64,000 bases of DNA. Source: Rhynchopus sp. YZ270_cl-10. Its lineage: Eukaryota; Euglenozoa; Diplonemea; Diplonemida; Diplonemidae. Position 1 is the stretch's first letter; every line of letters starts with the position of its first letter. Positions 27,213-38,121 of this stretch are shown one piece after another. The stretch lies in assembly GCA_964035575.1 (NCBI GenBank), contig OZ037833.1:1178001-1242000 (forward strand), in the 5' to 3' direction. The notes beneath the pieces were generated by a model. The model searched no databases and was not told the origin of the DNA. It was given only the letters and a program-made list of their open reading frames with translations. Made by a program: the position numbers and the translations under genes.

Positions 27213-28089
27213 ACTAAGCCATCGGGTCTAAGTTGAGTGAGCTGACGTGACGGCGAAATCCCAAAGCTTTGCGCACTCGTGTTTGTGTTTCGGTTTTGTT
27301 CATGTTTTTTGACTATAAATTCCATTTTCGTAGCTCTTGTTTTGTTTCCCCTTGCTTTTACTTTTCTTCGAGTGCGTTTTCTTCTTTTGCTTTCCTATTT
27401 GTTTTACAGTGCCTGCGTCCCAGAGGTGTTGTGCACTACTCAACTTCAATTTCAATTTGATTGTTATTTCTTCGTTTCTCCCTCCCACCACGTATCGTAT
27501 CGTGTTGTAGTTGCTGTCTGACAATGTGTCTGTGTTTGTGTCGGTAGACCACCACAGCCACAGGATGGCAATACCACACGCATCCATTTGTGAAGCTAAT
27601 GTGTGGCGTGTTTTGCTTTTTATCTTCCCCCCGTCTGTCTTTGCTATTTTCCACTGCTTTTCCGTGTTTGTGAAGTAAGCGTGCTATCTATATCATCGTT
27701 CACATCGTTGGGTTCATCAACCACAGCAGCTAGAGAGTGTTTAGGATTTCCCAAAAGAAAACCGAATGTGCTGTCTATCTCAGCATGCTGTGTTGAGCTA
27801 ACGTTACAAATTTGTCTCATTTTCCCCCTTTGATCCCCTCGAATGAGGGTATCTTCAATTATAATAATTACTGTACCCACCCCACACACTGATTTTCTCC
27901 TTTTACGCCCCTTCGTTGTGCGTACCCACCACACCACGACACCACGACACCCACCCTGCAGGTTTTAACCTTGTACACATTAGAAAAAGAGTGCGTGACA
28001 AAAGACACATTGAAGAGCGGTTCTCAGCAAAGAACCACACAAAAAGAAGCAGCGTCATTTTCAGTCAGTGTTCTTCTTCTTCGCTGCAC
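27213..28089. other. Sedolisin 3' flank and next promoter
   Basis: 877 bp without a supported gene. The piece 27653-27806 is the source of, or sister to, the second half of the duplicate at 20990-21138. The last 200 bp are rich in CACC and C runs. GAATGAGGGTATCTTCAATTA at 27841-27862 recurs almost exactly at 35856-35880 upstream of the DRAM-like gene, so it may be a shared promoter or leader sequence. Confidence 0.55.
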
Positions 28090-31000
28090 ATGATGTTGCG
28101 TGCAGCTCTGCTCGCAGCAGCGTTGCTGCTCCCCTCGGTGTCTGCCGACTACCAAGACTTCTATGAGGGCACGTGCACAGAGCTGTCTGTGTCGTCCAAG
28201 GAAAAGGCATTGCAGTGCGCATGCAAGCCGCAGGCAGACCAGCTCTACGCGTCTGTTGCTGACAAGATGTACACCCACCAGCACTGCCTGGACGGGCGCA
28301 TCCGTGGTGGGCTTGGTGCGAAGACACTCTTCTCCCTTTATCCGGAGAACATCTGCGACGGGCAGCCGATGCCAATGAACTCCTTCCCCGACTGGAGCAG
28401 CCCGGACACCATGTACGTGTACTGGGTGGAGGACTCAGACGACTGGACGACTGCGGGCACACACATTGAGAAAGTGCGTTTCACGGACAGCGGGGCAGAG
28501 ATTGTTGCACACATCAAGCTGCCGAAGTGCGTGCACGGAGGTGGCCTGGCCCGTGGTAAGGGCGACACCCTTGCTGTGATGTGTGCTGAGGTTGCGGGGT
28601 GGACGGAGTGGCTGCACCTGAAGGTTGTTGAGGTGTCTCCAGACCTGTCCAAGGAGGTGCGCCGCTTCAGCGTGCTCCAGGAGGAATGCCGTGCAACAGG
28701 CGAGTGCGGGGGAGGATACCCGATGATGAAGGGGGCTGACTTCCGTCTTGTTGAATACATCCCGTCGCGCAACTGGTACGTTGCCTTCCACAACGGTGAG
28801 TCGGGTGGGCACGTGGCCGACGCGATCACCTTCTGGGACGGCGACACGGAAGAGCAGGTGTCTGGCTACGGGGACAACTGGGCGTGCACGGGTGGGCACA
28901 CGGAGACAGGACGCATGGCGTACAACGCGGAGGTGGACGAGCTTGCCGTGCTCTGCTGTTCGGACCTGGGTGGCACCTGCAACGACCCCGCTAAGGACAA
29001 CTGCGACGTCGACAACAAGTGGAAGAACGGGCTTGTTTTCCGGTCGCACATCGAGAAGGTGGGTCCCATCACCGTCGCACCCTTCCAGTGCGTTAACAAC
29101 CAGGCAATCTCTGGCTGGCTTGGCGACCTCCTGCCATGTGGCGACGGGTACGTGCAGGCGTGGCAGGGTCCTGACGGAGGGAAGGATGTCTTCGACTCGC
29201 AGACGAACGACGTGGGCTTCATGCGTCTCTCGAAGAGCGGCGAGGTGTTGCTGAAGAAGTGGGTGATCAAGACAACGGGCACACGCGAGCGCAGTGTGAA
29301 GCTTGCGAAGCTTGGGTCTGGTAACTGCGACCGCTTCCTGCTTGGGTGGGGTGAGATGGCGGCGGACGCGTACTACCCTGCTAAGTACTTCCTGAAGGAG
29401 ATTGACGGTGACGGGAACGACCTGACTGAGCCTATTGAGGTGACGGAGGCGACGATGTGGGGTGAGGACTCGCAGTGGGCAACACTTGGCAACGGTGACG
29501 TCGCCTGGGCACACACGTGGAAGCGCAACGATGACGGCACACCGAACAAGGTTGGCGAGATGACTGACGGCAGCGAAGGCGGCAAGTCCTGCACATGGAA
29601 CGGCAACGGCTACGGCTACACATGGGGCACGCTTGACGACCGTCCAGGAGGCCGCTTCCACACGAACGAGGCCTTCACCACACGCTACTACTCGAAGGAA
29701 GTCACAGAGCCGACATCGGCCCCGCCAACAGATGTGCCCGCAGCAGATGTGGACGAGTGCGCAGTCATGATGCCCTGTGGTGATGGACAGACATGCACGG
29801 AAGTGGACATGCAGGTGACAGGCGACTTCACATGTGCGTGTGTCAGTGATGCTACAGTGACAGCGACAGGCAAGCCCGCAGACTGTCCCCTTGATGAGTG
29901 TGAGGCAAAGCCGTGTGGCGACGACCAGACCTGTGAGGATCCAGACACATCTGCGGCTGTGCTCAACGATTATACCTGCACCTGCACTGCTGATGCCTCA
30001 ATCAAGGCAACAGGTGCGGCAGCAACTTGCACGATTGATGAATGTGAGGCGAAGCCGTGTGGAGATGGCCAGACATGCTCCGACCCAGACACAAAGTACA
30101 GCAGCCAACACGATTTTGTGTGCACTTGCGATGTTGACACAACCATCACACAGAAGGACGGACCTGCAACATGCTCGAAGGACGAATGTGAGTCGAACCC
30201 TTGTGAGGCTGACCAGACCTGCGAGGACCCTGTGAAGACGCTCAAGAGCCTGAAGGACTTCACCTGCACCTGCGACAACGGAGTGAAGGCAACCGGTGGG
30301 GCAGCAACTTGCACGATTGACGAATGCGAGGCGAAGCCGTGTGGGGATGGCCAGACCTGCTCCGACCCAGACACAAGCTACCTCGTGCAGCACGACTTCG
30401 TGTGCACTTGCGATGTTGACACAAGCATCATTCAGAAGGACGGACCTGCAACATGCTCGAAGGACGAATGTGAGTCGAACCCATGTGGCGATGCCCAGAC
30501 ATGTGAGGACCCTGTGCAGACGCTCAAGAGCCTGAAGGACTTCACGTGTACATGCGACAACGACGTGAAGGCAACCGGTGGGGCAGCCACGTGCACTCTT
30601 GATGAATGCGAGGCGAAGCCGTGTGGAGATGGCCAGACCTGCTCCGACCCAGACACAAGCTACCTCGTGCAGCACGACTTTGTGTGCACCTGTGACGTCG
30701 ACACAGCCATCACGAAGACTGACGGACCTGCAACATGCTCGAAGGATGAATGTGAGTCGAACCCATGTGGCGATGCCCAGACATGTGAGGACCTTGTGCA
30801 GACGCTCAAGAGCTTGAAGGACTACACCTGCACCTGCACTGATGATGCCTCAATCAAGGCAACAGGTGCGGCAGCAACTTGCACGATTGACGAATGTGAG
30901 GCGAAGCCGTGTGGAGATGGCCAGACCTGCTCCGACCCAGACACAAAGTACAGCAGCCAACACGATTTTGTGTGCACTTGCGATGTTGACATAACCATCA

Positions 31001-33702
31001 TTCAGAAGGACGGACCTGCGACATGCTCGAAGGACGAATGTGAGTCGAATCCATGTGGAGACGGTCAGACCTGCGAGGACCCTGTGCGGACGCTCAAAAG
31101 CCTGAAGGACTTCACCTGCACCTGCGACAACGACGTGACTGTGCAGGCCACAGGAGCTAAGGTGGCTGCATGCTCTCTCGACGAATGTGTCCCTAACCCG
31201 TGTGGTGATGCACAGACGTGCTCTGACCCCGTGCAGACGTTGGGGTCAAAGTTTGACTTCACGTGCACCTGCGATGTGGACACGATGACTGTGAAGACAG
31301 GTGCAGCGGCAGTGTGCGAGGTGGACGAGTGCGAGTCGATGCCGTGTGGTGACGGACAGACGTGCACAGACATGGACAAGTCGCCCAGTGCGACAGGTAG
31401 CTTTGAGTGCGTGTGTGCGAACGGGGAGAAGCAGACAGGTGCGCCTGCTGTGTGCATGAAGGGCGACACTGACGAGTGCGCAGGAAACCCTTGTGCGGGA
31501 CAGGACTGTGTGGACCCCGACACGACGAGCACTAGCACACTCGACTTTGTGTGCACGTGCACGACGGGCATGGGATCTGCGACCGGGTCAGCTGCTGTAT
31601 GTGAGGTGGACGAGTGTGAGGCGAACCCGTGCGGGAGCAGCCAGGACTGTGTTGACGCAGACAAGGCTGTGTTGATCACAGGCGACTACACATGCAGCTG
31701 CAAGGGAGGTGCCACAGGGTCGATGGTGGGTGGTGTTGCAACGTGTGAGTTGGACGAGTGTCTTGCGAAGCCATGTGGCGATGTGCAGACCTGTGCAGAC
31801 AAGAGCAAGGACCCATCTGCGACTCTCGACTACACGTGCACATGTGCAAACGGTGTTGTATCGACTGGTGGTCCAGCGACGTGTGAACTTGACGAATGCA
31901 CAGCAGCCACACCACCCTGTGGGGACGGGCAAACATGCGAAGACAAGGACACAAGCTACCTTGTGCAGCACGACTTCGTATGCACCTGCGACAACGACGC
32001 GACTCTTACAAACATTGATGGACCTGCAACATGCTTCAATGACGAATGCAAGAACAACCCTTGTGGCGACGACCAGACATGTGAGGACCCAGAGCAATCG
32101 CGCACTAGCCTGAAGGACTACACCTGTACATGCGGGAACGGAGTGAAGGCAACGGGTGGGAAAGCCACGTGCACGTTTGACGAGTGTGAGGCGAAGCCGT
32201 GTGGGGATGGCCAGACATGCTCCGACCCAGACACAAGCTACCTCGTGCAGCACGACTTTGTGTGCACCTGTGACGTCGACACAGCCATCACGAAGACTGA
32301 CGGACCTGCGACGTGCTCGAAGGACGAATGTGAGTCGAACCCATGCGGCGATGCCCAGACATGCGAGGACCCTGTGCAGACGCTCAAGAGCTTGAAGGAC
32401 TACACCTGCACCTGCACTGATGATGCCTCAATCAAGGCAACAGGTGCTGCAGCAACTTGCACGATTGACGAATGTGAGGCGAAGCCGTGTGGAGATGGCC
32501 AGACCTGCTCCGACCCAGACACAAAGTACAGCAGCCAACACGACTTCGTGTGCACTTGCAATGTTGACACAAGCATCATTCAGAAGGACGGACCTGCGAC
32601 ATGCTCGAAGGATGAATGTGAGTCGAACCCATGTGGCGATGCCCAGACATGCGAGGACCCTGTGCAGACGCTCAAGAGCTTGAAGGACTACACCTGCACC
32701 TGCACTACTGATGCCTCAATCAAGGCAACAGGTGCTGCGGCAACTTGCACGCTTGACGAATGTGATTCAGCACCCTGTGGGGATGGCCAGACCTGCTCCG
32801 ACCCAGACACAAGCTACCTCGTGCAGCACGACTTCGTGTGCACTTGTGACATCGATGCAACTCTGAAAAAGACGGATGGGCCTGCAACGTGCACGAAGGA
32901 TGAGTGTGAGTCGAACCCGTGTGATGCTGACCAGTTGTGTGAGGACCCTGTGCAGACGCTTACGAGCCTGAAGGACTTCACGTGCACATGCCCGAATGGG
33001 GTGAAGTCAACCGGCGGGGCTGCAGACTGCAGTGCCACTAACGCAAAGACAACAGCGCCTGCTGCAGGCAGCACACCAGCACCGCCAGTTGGCACACCTC
33101 TGCCAAGCGGTGAGACACTCGCACCAGTTGACGTTGACGGAACACCCCTGCCAAGTGGCCAGACCCGTGCCCCAGTTGACATCACCTCCCTGCCAAGCGG
33201 CGAGACATACACGCCAGAGACCAGCTCCCCAGGACCCAGGCCTGTGACCGGGAAGGTGACCTCCCGCACACTGCGCCCGTTTGACAAGGAGGAGTACAAG
33301 AAGCGTGTGGCACGTCGCACAGGTGAGCCTGTTGAGACGATTGAGGTGACTGCCACGGATATGGGCAACGGGGAGGACATGCTGGTGACGACCTTCACGG
33401 GTGCTGAGGGGGCGGCAGCAGCGGCGCTGTTGGAAGAGCTCATTGCAAATGGTGAGTTCGAGGGCCTGCGTGGGTCTGCCGGGACTCCTGACACTCCTGA
33501 GCCTGCCACAGACGACAGCAGCACGGCTTGGTGGGTGTGGCTCGTTGCTGCCCTTGGTGGGGTTGTGTGCCTGGGGGCCATGGCAGCAGCCTTTGCGGTG
33601 AAGCAGAAGTCTGGAGACGGCATCTCGCTTGCGGAGTTCTGCGAGGTCAATGCCGAGCGTGAAGAGATGCACCACCCGCAGCAGGAGTTTGCCTCTGTGT
33701 AG
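28090..33702 (+). CDS. Giant type I membrane protein with 23 EGF-like modules
   Basis: 1870 residues, single exon. The second of several in-frame ATGs is used because MMLRAALLAAALLLPSVSA is a clear signal peptide. Residues 20-550 form a cysteine-containing extracellular domain I do not recognise. Residues 552-1650 hold 23 modules of about 45 residues starting DEC, each with six cysteines (DECxxxPCGDGQTC, then FVCTC, then ATC), like EGF-like domains. A Thr/Pro linker (PLPSGET repeats) leads to a small domain (about 1725-1795), one membrane helix WWVWLVAALGGVVCLGAMAA (about 1813-1835) and a short tail. Adhesion or particle capture at the surface is a guess. Recent duplication is plain in the DNA (30040-32850). 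Confidence 0.9.
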   Translation: MMLRAALLAAALLLPSVSADYQDFYEGTCTELSVSSKEKALQCACKPQADQLYASVADKMYTHQHCLDGRIRGGLGAKTLFSLYPENICDGQPMPMNSFPDWSSPDTMYVYWVEDSDDWTTAGTHIEKVRFTDSGAEIVAHIKLPKCVHGGGLARGKGDTLAVMCAEVAGWTEWLHLKVVEVSPDLSKEVRRFSVLQEECRATGECGGGYPMMKGADFRLVEYIPSRNWYVAFHNGESGGHVADAITFWDGDTEEQVSGYGDNWACTGGHTETGRMAYNAEVDELAVLCCSDLGGTCNDPAKDNCDVDNKWKNGLVFRSHIEKVGPITVAPFQCVNNQAISGWLGDLLPCGDGYVQAWQGPDGGKDVFDSQTNDVGFMRLSKSGEVLLKKWVIKTTGTRERSVKLAKLGSGNCDRFLLGWGEMAADAYYPAKYFLKEIDGDGNDLTEPIEVTEATMWGEDSQWATLGNGDVAWAHTWKRNDDGTPNKVGEMTDGSEGGKSCTWNGNGYGYTWGTLDDRPGGRFHTNEAFTTRYYSKEVTEPTSAPPTDVPAADVDECAVMMPCGDGQTCTEVDMQVTGDFTCACVSDATVTATGKPADCPLDECEAKPCGDDQTCEDPDTSAAVLNDYTCTCTADASIKATGAAATCTIDECEAKPCGDGQTCSDPDTKYSSQHDFVCTCDVDTTITQKDGPATCSKDECESNPCEADQTCEDPVKTLKSLKDFTCTCDNGVKATGGAATCTIDECEAKPCGDGQTCSDPDTSYLVQHDFVCTCDVDTSIIQKDGPATCSKDECESNPCGDAQTCEDPVQTLKSLKDFTCTCDNDVKATGGAATCTLDECEAKPCGDGQTCSDPDTSYLVQHDFVCTCDVDTAITKTDGPATCSKDECESNPCGDAQTCEDLVQTLKSLKDYTCTCTDDASIKATGAAATCTIDECEAKPCGDGQTCSDPDTKYSSQHDFVCTCDVDITIIQKDGPATCSKDECESNPCGDGQTCEDPVRTLKSLKDFTCTCDNDVTVQATGAKVAACSLDECVPNPCGDAQTCSDPVQTLGSKFDFTCTCDVDTMTVKTGAAAVCEVDECESMPCGDGQTCTDMDKSPSATGSFECVCANGEKQTGAPAVCMKGDTDECAGNPCAGQDCVDPDTTSTSTLDFVCTCTTGMGSATGSAAVCEVDECEANPCGSSQDCVDADKAVLITGDYTCSCKGGATGSMVGGVATCELDECLAKPCGDVQTCADKSKDPSATLDYTCTCANGVVSTGGPATCELDECTAATPPCGDGQTCEDKDTSYLVQHDFVCTCDNDATLTNIDGPATCFNDECKNNPCGDDQTCEDPEQSRTSLKDYTCTCGNGVKATGGKATCTFDECEAKPCGDGQTCSDPDTSYLVQHDFVCTCDVDTAITKTDGPATCSKDECESNPCGDAQTCEDPVQTLKSLKDYTCTCTDDASIKATGAAATCTIDECEAKPCGDGQTCSDPDTKYSSQHDFVCTCNVDTSIIQKDGPATCSKDECESNPCGDAQTCEDPVQTLKSLKDYTCTCTTDASIKATGAAATCTLDECDSAPCGDGQTCSDPDTSYLVQHDFVCTCDIDATLKKTDGPATCTKDECESNPCDADQLCEDPVQTLTSLKDFTCTCPNGVKSTGGAADCSATNAKTTAPAAGSTPAPPVGTPLPSGETLAPVDVDGTPLPSGQTRAPVDITSLPSGETYTPETSSPGPRPVTGKVTSRTLRPFDKEEYKKRVARRTGEPVETIEVTATDMGNGEDMLVTTFTGAEGAAAAALLEELIANGEFEGLRGSAGTPDTPEPATDDSSTAWWVWLVAALGGVVCLGAMAAAFAVKQKSGDGISLAEFCEVNAEREEMHHPQQEFASV
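30020..32900 (+). repeat. Tandem coding repeats of paired EGF-like modules
   Basis: A unit of about 280 bp, one EAKPCGDGQTC module plus one ESNPCGDAQTC module, recurs several times with near-identical stretches at 30040-31090 and again at 32180-32700. More diverged modules lie between (31180-32160). This implies recent unequal exchange or gene conversion inside the gene, and likely length differences between alleles. Confidence 0.9.
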
Positions 33703-34801
33703 TGTGCCTGTGTGTGGGTGGCCTTGTTTCATAAGAAAGGTAGCCCTGAGTGGAGGCACGCACAAAACAAGAATGAACGTATCCAGCGAAGAGTTTTCCA
33801 ATAGCACAGAGTGCACAACCAGGCCTGCAAAACACAGTTCCAAGAAAACAAAGTTTTGCAGCCCTCTAACCAGTACACATCACAGCATACCCTACCCTAC
33901 CCTACCAGACCAGGCAGCCGTTAGTGCTTGCAAAGAAACGTCGGATATTTTATTCTTCTGACAAAAACCAACAAGAATTCTTATATTTCACTTTTGTTTC
34001 TCGTTTTTTTATCGATTTTTTCTGATTTTTTCCGATTTTCCCGACTTTCCCCCCAAGAAATATGTCTCGCTTTAGTTTTATTGAAACAGGGCTTCCGAAG
34101 GTGACACAGGTAATGTGAACAAGCATGTGTCACATGAGGTCTATTCATCTTCGAGTTGTTTCTTCCTTTTAGCCTCATCCCTTGCGACTTCAGCCTCATG
34201 AGACGTACAACCTCATGGATGTGACAGGGTTGTGTGATGTGGCATGTTTTGGCAGGCTCACGTCACCAACGACAATGTCCTGCTCGGCTGTGGTCCTGCG
34301 ATACGTGGCAGTGTTTTCAACTATCTTTTGTAAAAGATTACTTTGTGTTTGTGATGTGTGATTTGTGTATTCAACTTTTATTCTTTGCAAAACAAAAATA
34401 AAAAAACGAAGTCTTTGTGCTGTCCTCTTCACTGACAGTTCAGACGCAACTCTTGCCAGTGTTTTTTCAGTCCAAAACAAAACAAAAGGACACGAAAAGG
34501 ACAATATCACACCCGAGATTGTTGTTGTTGTTAGTTGGTACAAGCAGCGACGCAACCCCTCCCCCTCCCCCCTTCTCCCTTGCGACTTGTTATAAACTGC
34601 TTTTGCCATCTCCCAATACAATGTTCTTTAGGACTACCCGATTGTTTCCCAATGTGTGTTGCGTTCTCGTGAGATACAATTATCTCTTGAGGGGGTTTTT
34701 TTTCCTTGAGTAAAGTTCGTTCGAAGTCTCTCCCCTTTTAAGGAACCCTCTTCGAATAGCGTGAAGCGATCTTTTCGTACAGCACAAGTTGTTTTCAAGA
34801 A

Positions 34802-34850
34802 AGGTGACTAAGCACGAGGGGCTTAGGTTCATCTCATTAACCTTTTTGTT
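34802..34850 (+). repeat. Intergenic 45-nt motif, copy 1
   Basis: AGGTGACTAAGCACGAGGGG then CTTAGGTTCATC, followed by a T-rich tail. CTAAGC and GCTTAG can pair as a 6-bp stem around a 7-nt loop. Confidence 0.8.
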
Positions 34851-35195
34851 TGTTTGTTTTCTATTTTGTGAATAGGAAGAGTGCAAATGAATTTAATTTT
34901 TTTTGCACATGTTCCAACACCTTTGCCTTTGGGAAAGCCAAAGCAAAGCAGCGAAACTCGATACATTTATATTTCTATAACTTTCCTTCCCGACCCCACA
35001 CCACACCACAGGGGTTTTATGCGGAAGCGTGGAGGCTAACACATTGGTCTCCTCCTTTTGCACACTTGCTTGCAACACAACGTTCGATATGCCCCATTTA
35101 TAACCGATATGGGGAGTGAGGACATTGTGTGTTCACTTTTAGGATCTCTGTGCACAGAGAGTAATATTTATCTTTCAAATGCTCTTGTAGGTCAT

Positions 35196-35245
35196 AGGTG
35201 ACTAAGCAGACGAGAGGCTTAGGTTCATCGTTACAAACTTGTCTT
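35196..35245 (+). repeat. Intergenic 45-nt motif, copy 2
   Basis: AGGTGACTAAGCAGACGAGA then GGCTTAGGTTCATC and TTACAAACTTGTC. The CTAAGC/GCTTAG stem is kept with a loop of 9 nt. Confidence 0.8.
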
Positions 35246-35346
35246 ATTTTAGTGCAGCCTTCAGCGTGTGTGTTGTTTTAGTCAAATAGCACATATTTCC
35301 ACTGCCCTTGAATATCCACCACCACCCCACCCGTGTTTCTTTTTGA

Positions 35347-35390
35347 AGGTGACCAAGCATGGGTCATCTTACGAACTTATCTTTATCTTT
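35347..35390 (+). repeat. Intergenic 45-nt motif, copy 3 (short)
   Basis: AAGGTGACCAAGCATGGGTC then ATCTTACGAACTTATC. The middle GGCTTAG part is missing. Confidence 0.6.
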
Positions 35391-36103
35391 ATTTTGTTTG
35401 TCGTATTTGTCCACAAGTTGGATTTTTTTTTATAGCTCTCGTGTTAAGTGTTGTATGTGTTGTGTGGATTGAGGTCGACGTTAGTGTGTGGTTATACTAC
35501 ATTTGACGGAACAGCAGCGAAATGAGACTCACTAATGCCAAGTTTCAAGAGGGGGAAGAAAAAACGAGAAAAAGACAGTGTCGCACTTTTTTTTTGATTG
35601 TGTGCTAAATGCGGCACATCAGCGGTGCTGGCCTTTCGTTTGTGTTCCTGTTCTCTTGATGTTGGTTGGACTTTCGCTGTTGGCTGTTAAGTGTTATGTT
35701 TTTGACGACTGGTTTGCACAACACTGCACTGCAGGGAACACACGTAAAACGATAACAAAAACAATGACAAAGTGTATGGTGGTAAAACACCACACCCCCG
35801 TGTTGCCAACATCCCTCCAAGCCCCACTCTCACTCTCTCACCCTCTTTCGCTCCGAATGAGGATATCTTCAATTAAAATCAATGTACCCACCCACACTGC
35901 TTTTCTCTTTTCACCCCCCCCCCCTCCGTTGTGCGCACCCACCACACCACACGGTAACCTTAACGGCCTCCTTCCATGGTGGGAACCCCTGCCTATGTAT
36001 CAATGGACTGTCATGGGCACACATACACTTTTCCCACCCACGTTCTCCCCTCCTCACATCCCGTTTAACATTAGAAGGAGATAACAAGCTTGAACACAGC
36101 ACC

Positions 36104-36934
36104 ATGTCGAACCTTATGTGGACAGTGCGGAAGTCACTTGCCGCAGTGAGTTCGCTCTTGATCGTGATCTCATACGTGACGTGCATCATCATCGCAAAGA
36201 AACGTGACACCTATGTCGGTGGCATTGCGTTCCCATACTTCTCCGACATTGGCAGGGACAAACCTGCGTATTACGTCTTCGCCAGCCTGAACACCATTGC
36301 AAGCGTTTTGATGTTCGGCTTCATGCTTCTGCAGTACTACTACCTGAAGGCCTGGTTCTCCATGACGGGCGCCAACTGGCAATGCCGTGGAATATCTGCA
36401 CTGGTCTGCGGCTTGCTGGCACCCATCGGATCGATTCTGCTGTCTCTGTTCACCACCAACGAGCATGCAGACCTGCATCTGTACTCTGCTTATGCGTTTT
36501 TTGTGTTTATTTTGGTGTACTGCATTTTAACTATTACGTTAATGGCGACACTTGCGAAGTCGTTTGAGGCGCAGAAGAAGATGATGGTGCCGAGGTACAT
36601 TGTGGTGGCAATGCTTGCTGTGGGGGTTGTCATCTATTTGCCTATTGGGCTGGCGGTGAACTGCTCCTTCGAGCGTCTCACGGTTCAGAAGTGTCTTACC
36701 ATTGAGTCCCCTGACTTCTGCGAGGACCACTACATGCACGGCAACCTCACGAACGTCTATGACTACACCAACTGCCCAGAGACCAACACCATGCGCTCCT
36801 CTTCGCAGTTCGTCTCCATTGTTTCCATCATGCTGTTCGTAGCCCTCCACGCGCTCGACCCTACCCCTGACGTCAAAACATTGACCCCATCTGAGTCATC
36901 TGCTATGATGGAGACTCAGACCGGCAGATTGTAA
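36104..36934 (+). CDS. DRAM/Frag1/Sfk1-family membrane protein
   Basis: 276 residues, single exon from the ATG at 36104. Six hydrophobic segments are visible (about 10-30, 60-80, 98-118, 125-150, 165-185, 240-255). The family signature is present as FPYFSDIGRDKPAYYVFASL (known form PYxSDxGxxxPExxxF). Family members act at lysosomal, Golgi or plasma membranes in autophagy, GPI-anchor remodelling or lipid regulation; the exact role here is not shown. A loop with paired cysteines (about 186-225) faces the lumen. A 45-nt motif copy follows the gene at 37013. Confidence 0.85.
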   Translation: MSNLMWTVRKSLAAVSSLLIVISYVTCIIIAKKRDTYVGGIAFPYFSDIGRDKPAYYVFASLNTIASVLMFGFMLLQYYYLKAWFSMTGANWQCRGISALVCGLLAPIGSILLSLFTTNEHADLHLYSAYAFFVFILVYCILTITLMATLAKSFEAQKKMMVPRYIVVAMLAVGVVIYLPIGLAVNCSFERLTVQKCLTIESPDFCEDHYMHGNLTNVYDYTNCPETNTMRSSSQFVSIVSIMLFVALHALDPTPDVKTLTPSESSAMMETQTGRL

Positions 36935-37417
36935 GACAGTCAAGAAGTAGGAAACGTATGGGTGTGATCTGGTGAGGAGGAGGCGTTTCAATTTTTCAAT
37001 CTCTCCATTTTTTAAGGCGACTAAGCACAAGGGCTGGTTCATCTTATAAACTTTTTTTTTCCATTCGATTTTTTCCCCCGTTTGTTTAGACTCAACAGAA
37101 TGTGTACAGTTAAGATTGTGCTCAGGCAGCATTCGCCAGCTTCTGGGGAGATCAATCAGGGCAAGCTCTTTCAGGTAACGTGCCGAAGTGTGCCCCCACC
37201 ACCGTGTGAGTGAAGAGTCATAGTTGGTGTGGGGGGTTTTTTAGTTAATATTCTCATGAGGGTGGTGGTTGCCCTCCTATGAGCAGTGATCTTAAATACG
37301 TATTGCTACGTATTAATACGTAATGCGTGGGAGGGGTAAGCCACGTATTTTGCCACGTATTTTAGATCACTGTCCTATGAGGGGGTGTTTTGATGGTCTC
37401 TTTCCTGAAGAGGGTTG
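36935..37417. other. 3' flank of the DRAM-like gene
   Basis: Contains a 45-nt motif copy and an inverted ACGTATT-rich stretch (37295-37370, TACGTATTAATACGTAATG and complement). It ends at the outer inverted repeat of the nested element. Confidence 0.55.
37013..37060 (+). repeat. Intergenic 45-nt motif, copy 4
   Basis: TAAGGCGACTAAGCACAAGG then GCTGGTTCATCTTATAAAC and a T run. Confidence 0.75.
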
Positions 37418-37970
37418 CACTGTGGCTAGGGGTATGGGGATAGGTTCGCTGGGATAGCATATTTGGGGATAGCATATGCCATCCCCCAGGGGATAGGTTA
37501 TGCTATCCCCCTGGGATAGGTTATTTCAGGATAACCTATCCCCCTGGGATAGCATTTGACTGTACTTTACTAAGGATCTGCGTGCTGGGGACACAAAAAT
37601 TTAGTATCCCCACCCAGGTGCCCATTTGTCACCTTCCCACCCCTTAAAAAAATACAAAATAATGGGGGGATTCGGGTGCCCAAATAATCCTATGCACAAA
37701 AAATGAAGCGGGGGGGAAAAGGGATAAATAATTTTATTTCCCCCACCCAACAACAATGATAAAGCGTAACGACAACAAATAAAAGCAAATAGGAATTTGT
37801 GGTTTTTGCGAGGCACTCAACGAAGTGTGCCGGCTCTGTGGAGACACGGAGCCACCAGCACTCCCCAGTCTTTTTTCCGGAAGTACCTGGAAAACTCGCG
37901 GTTGCGACCAGGCAAACGAAAAAATTCAATTACACACCAAATGTGTGCGGGAGAAAATAGAAATGCAAAA

Positions 37971-38121
37971 AATTCCAGCTTCATCTGTGGGTGCGACGTT
38001 CTGCGGGCCTCCAGACATTAGGTGTTATAATTATTCTTGTTGCCACTCATCACCATCAGAATAACACCACAAAATGTCTGGAAGCCCGCAGAACGTCGCA
38101 CCCACAGATGAAGCTGGAATT
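37971..38121. repeat. Long hairpin at the 5' end of the insertion gene
   Basis: Left arm 37971-38028 and right arm 38060-38121 are inverted copies with only a few mismatches and small bulges, around a loop of about 31 nt. The presumed start codon at 38074 and the first 15 codons lie in the right arm, so the left arm is an antisense copy of the gene's own 5' end. Confidence 0.92.

Larger units (their letters stand above)
33703..36103. other. Intergenic region with recurring 45-nt motifs
   Basis: 2.4 kb with no supported gene. It holds three copies of the + strand motif (34802, 35196, 35347), CCTACCCTACC repeats near 33890, and AT-rich tracts. GAATGAGGATATCTTCAATTA at 35856 matches the sequence upstream of the EGF-repeat gene. 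Confidence 0.5.

Noticed and set aside
28435-29661. 408-codon antisense open frame under the EGF-repeat gene
   Set aside because: Same codon-bias effect; the sense strand has a signal peptide, cysteine modules and a membrane helix.
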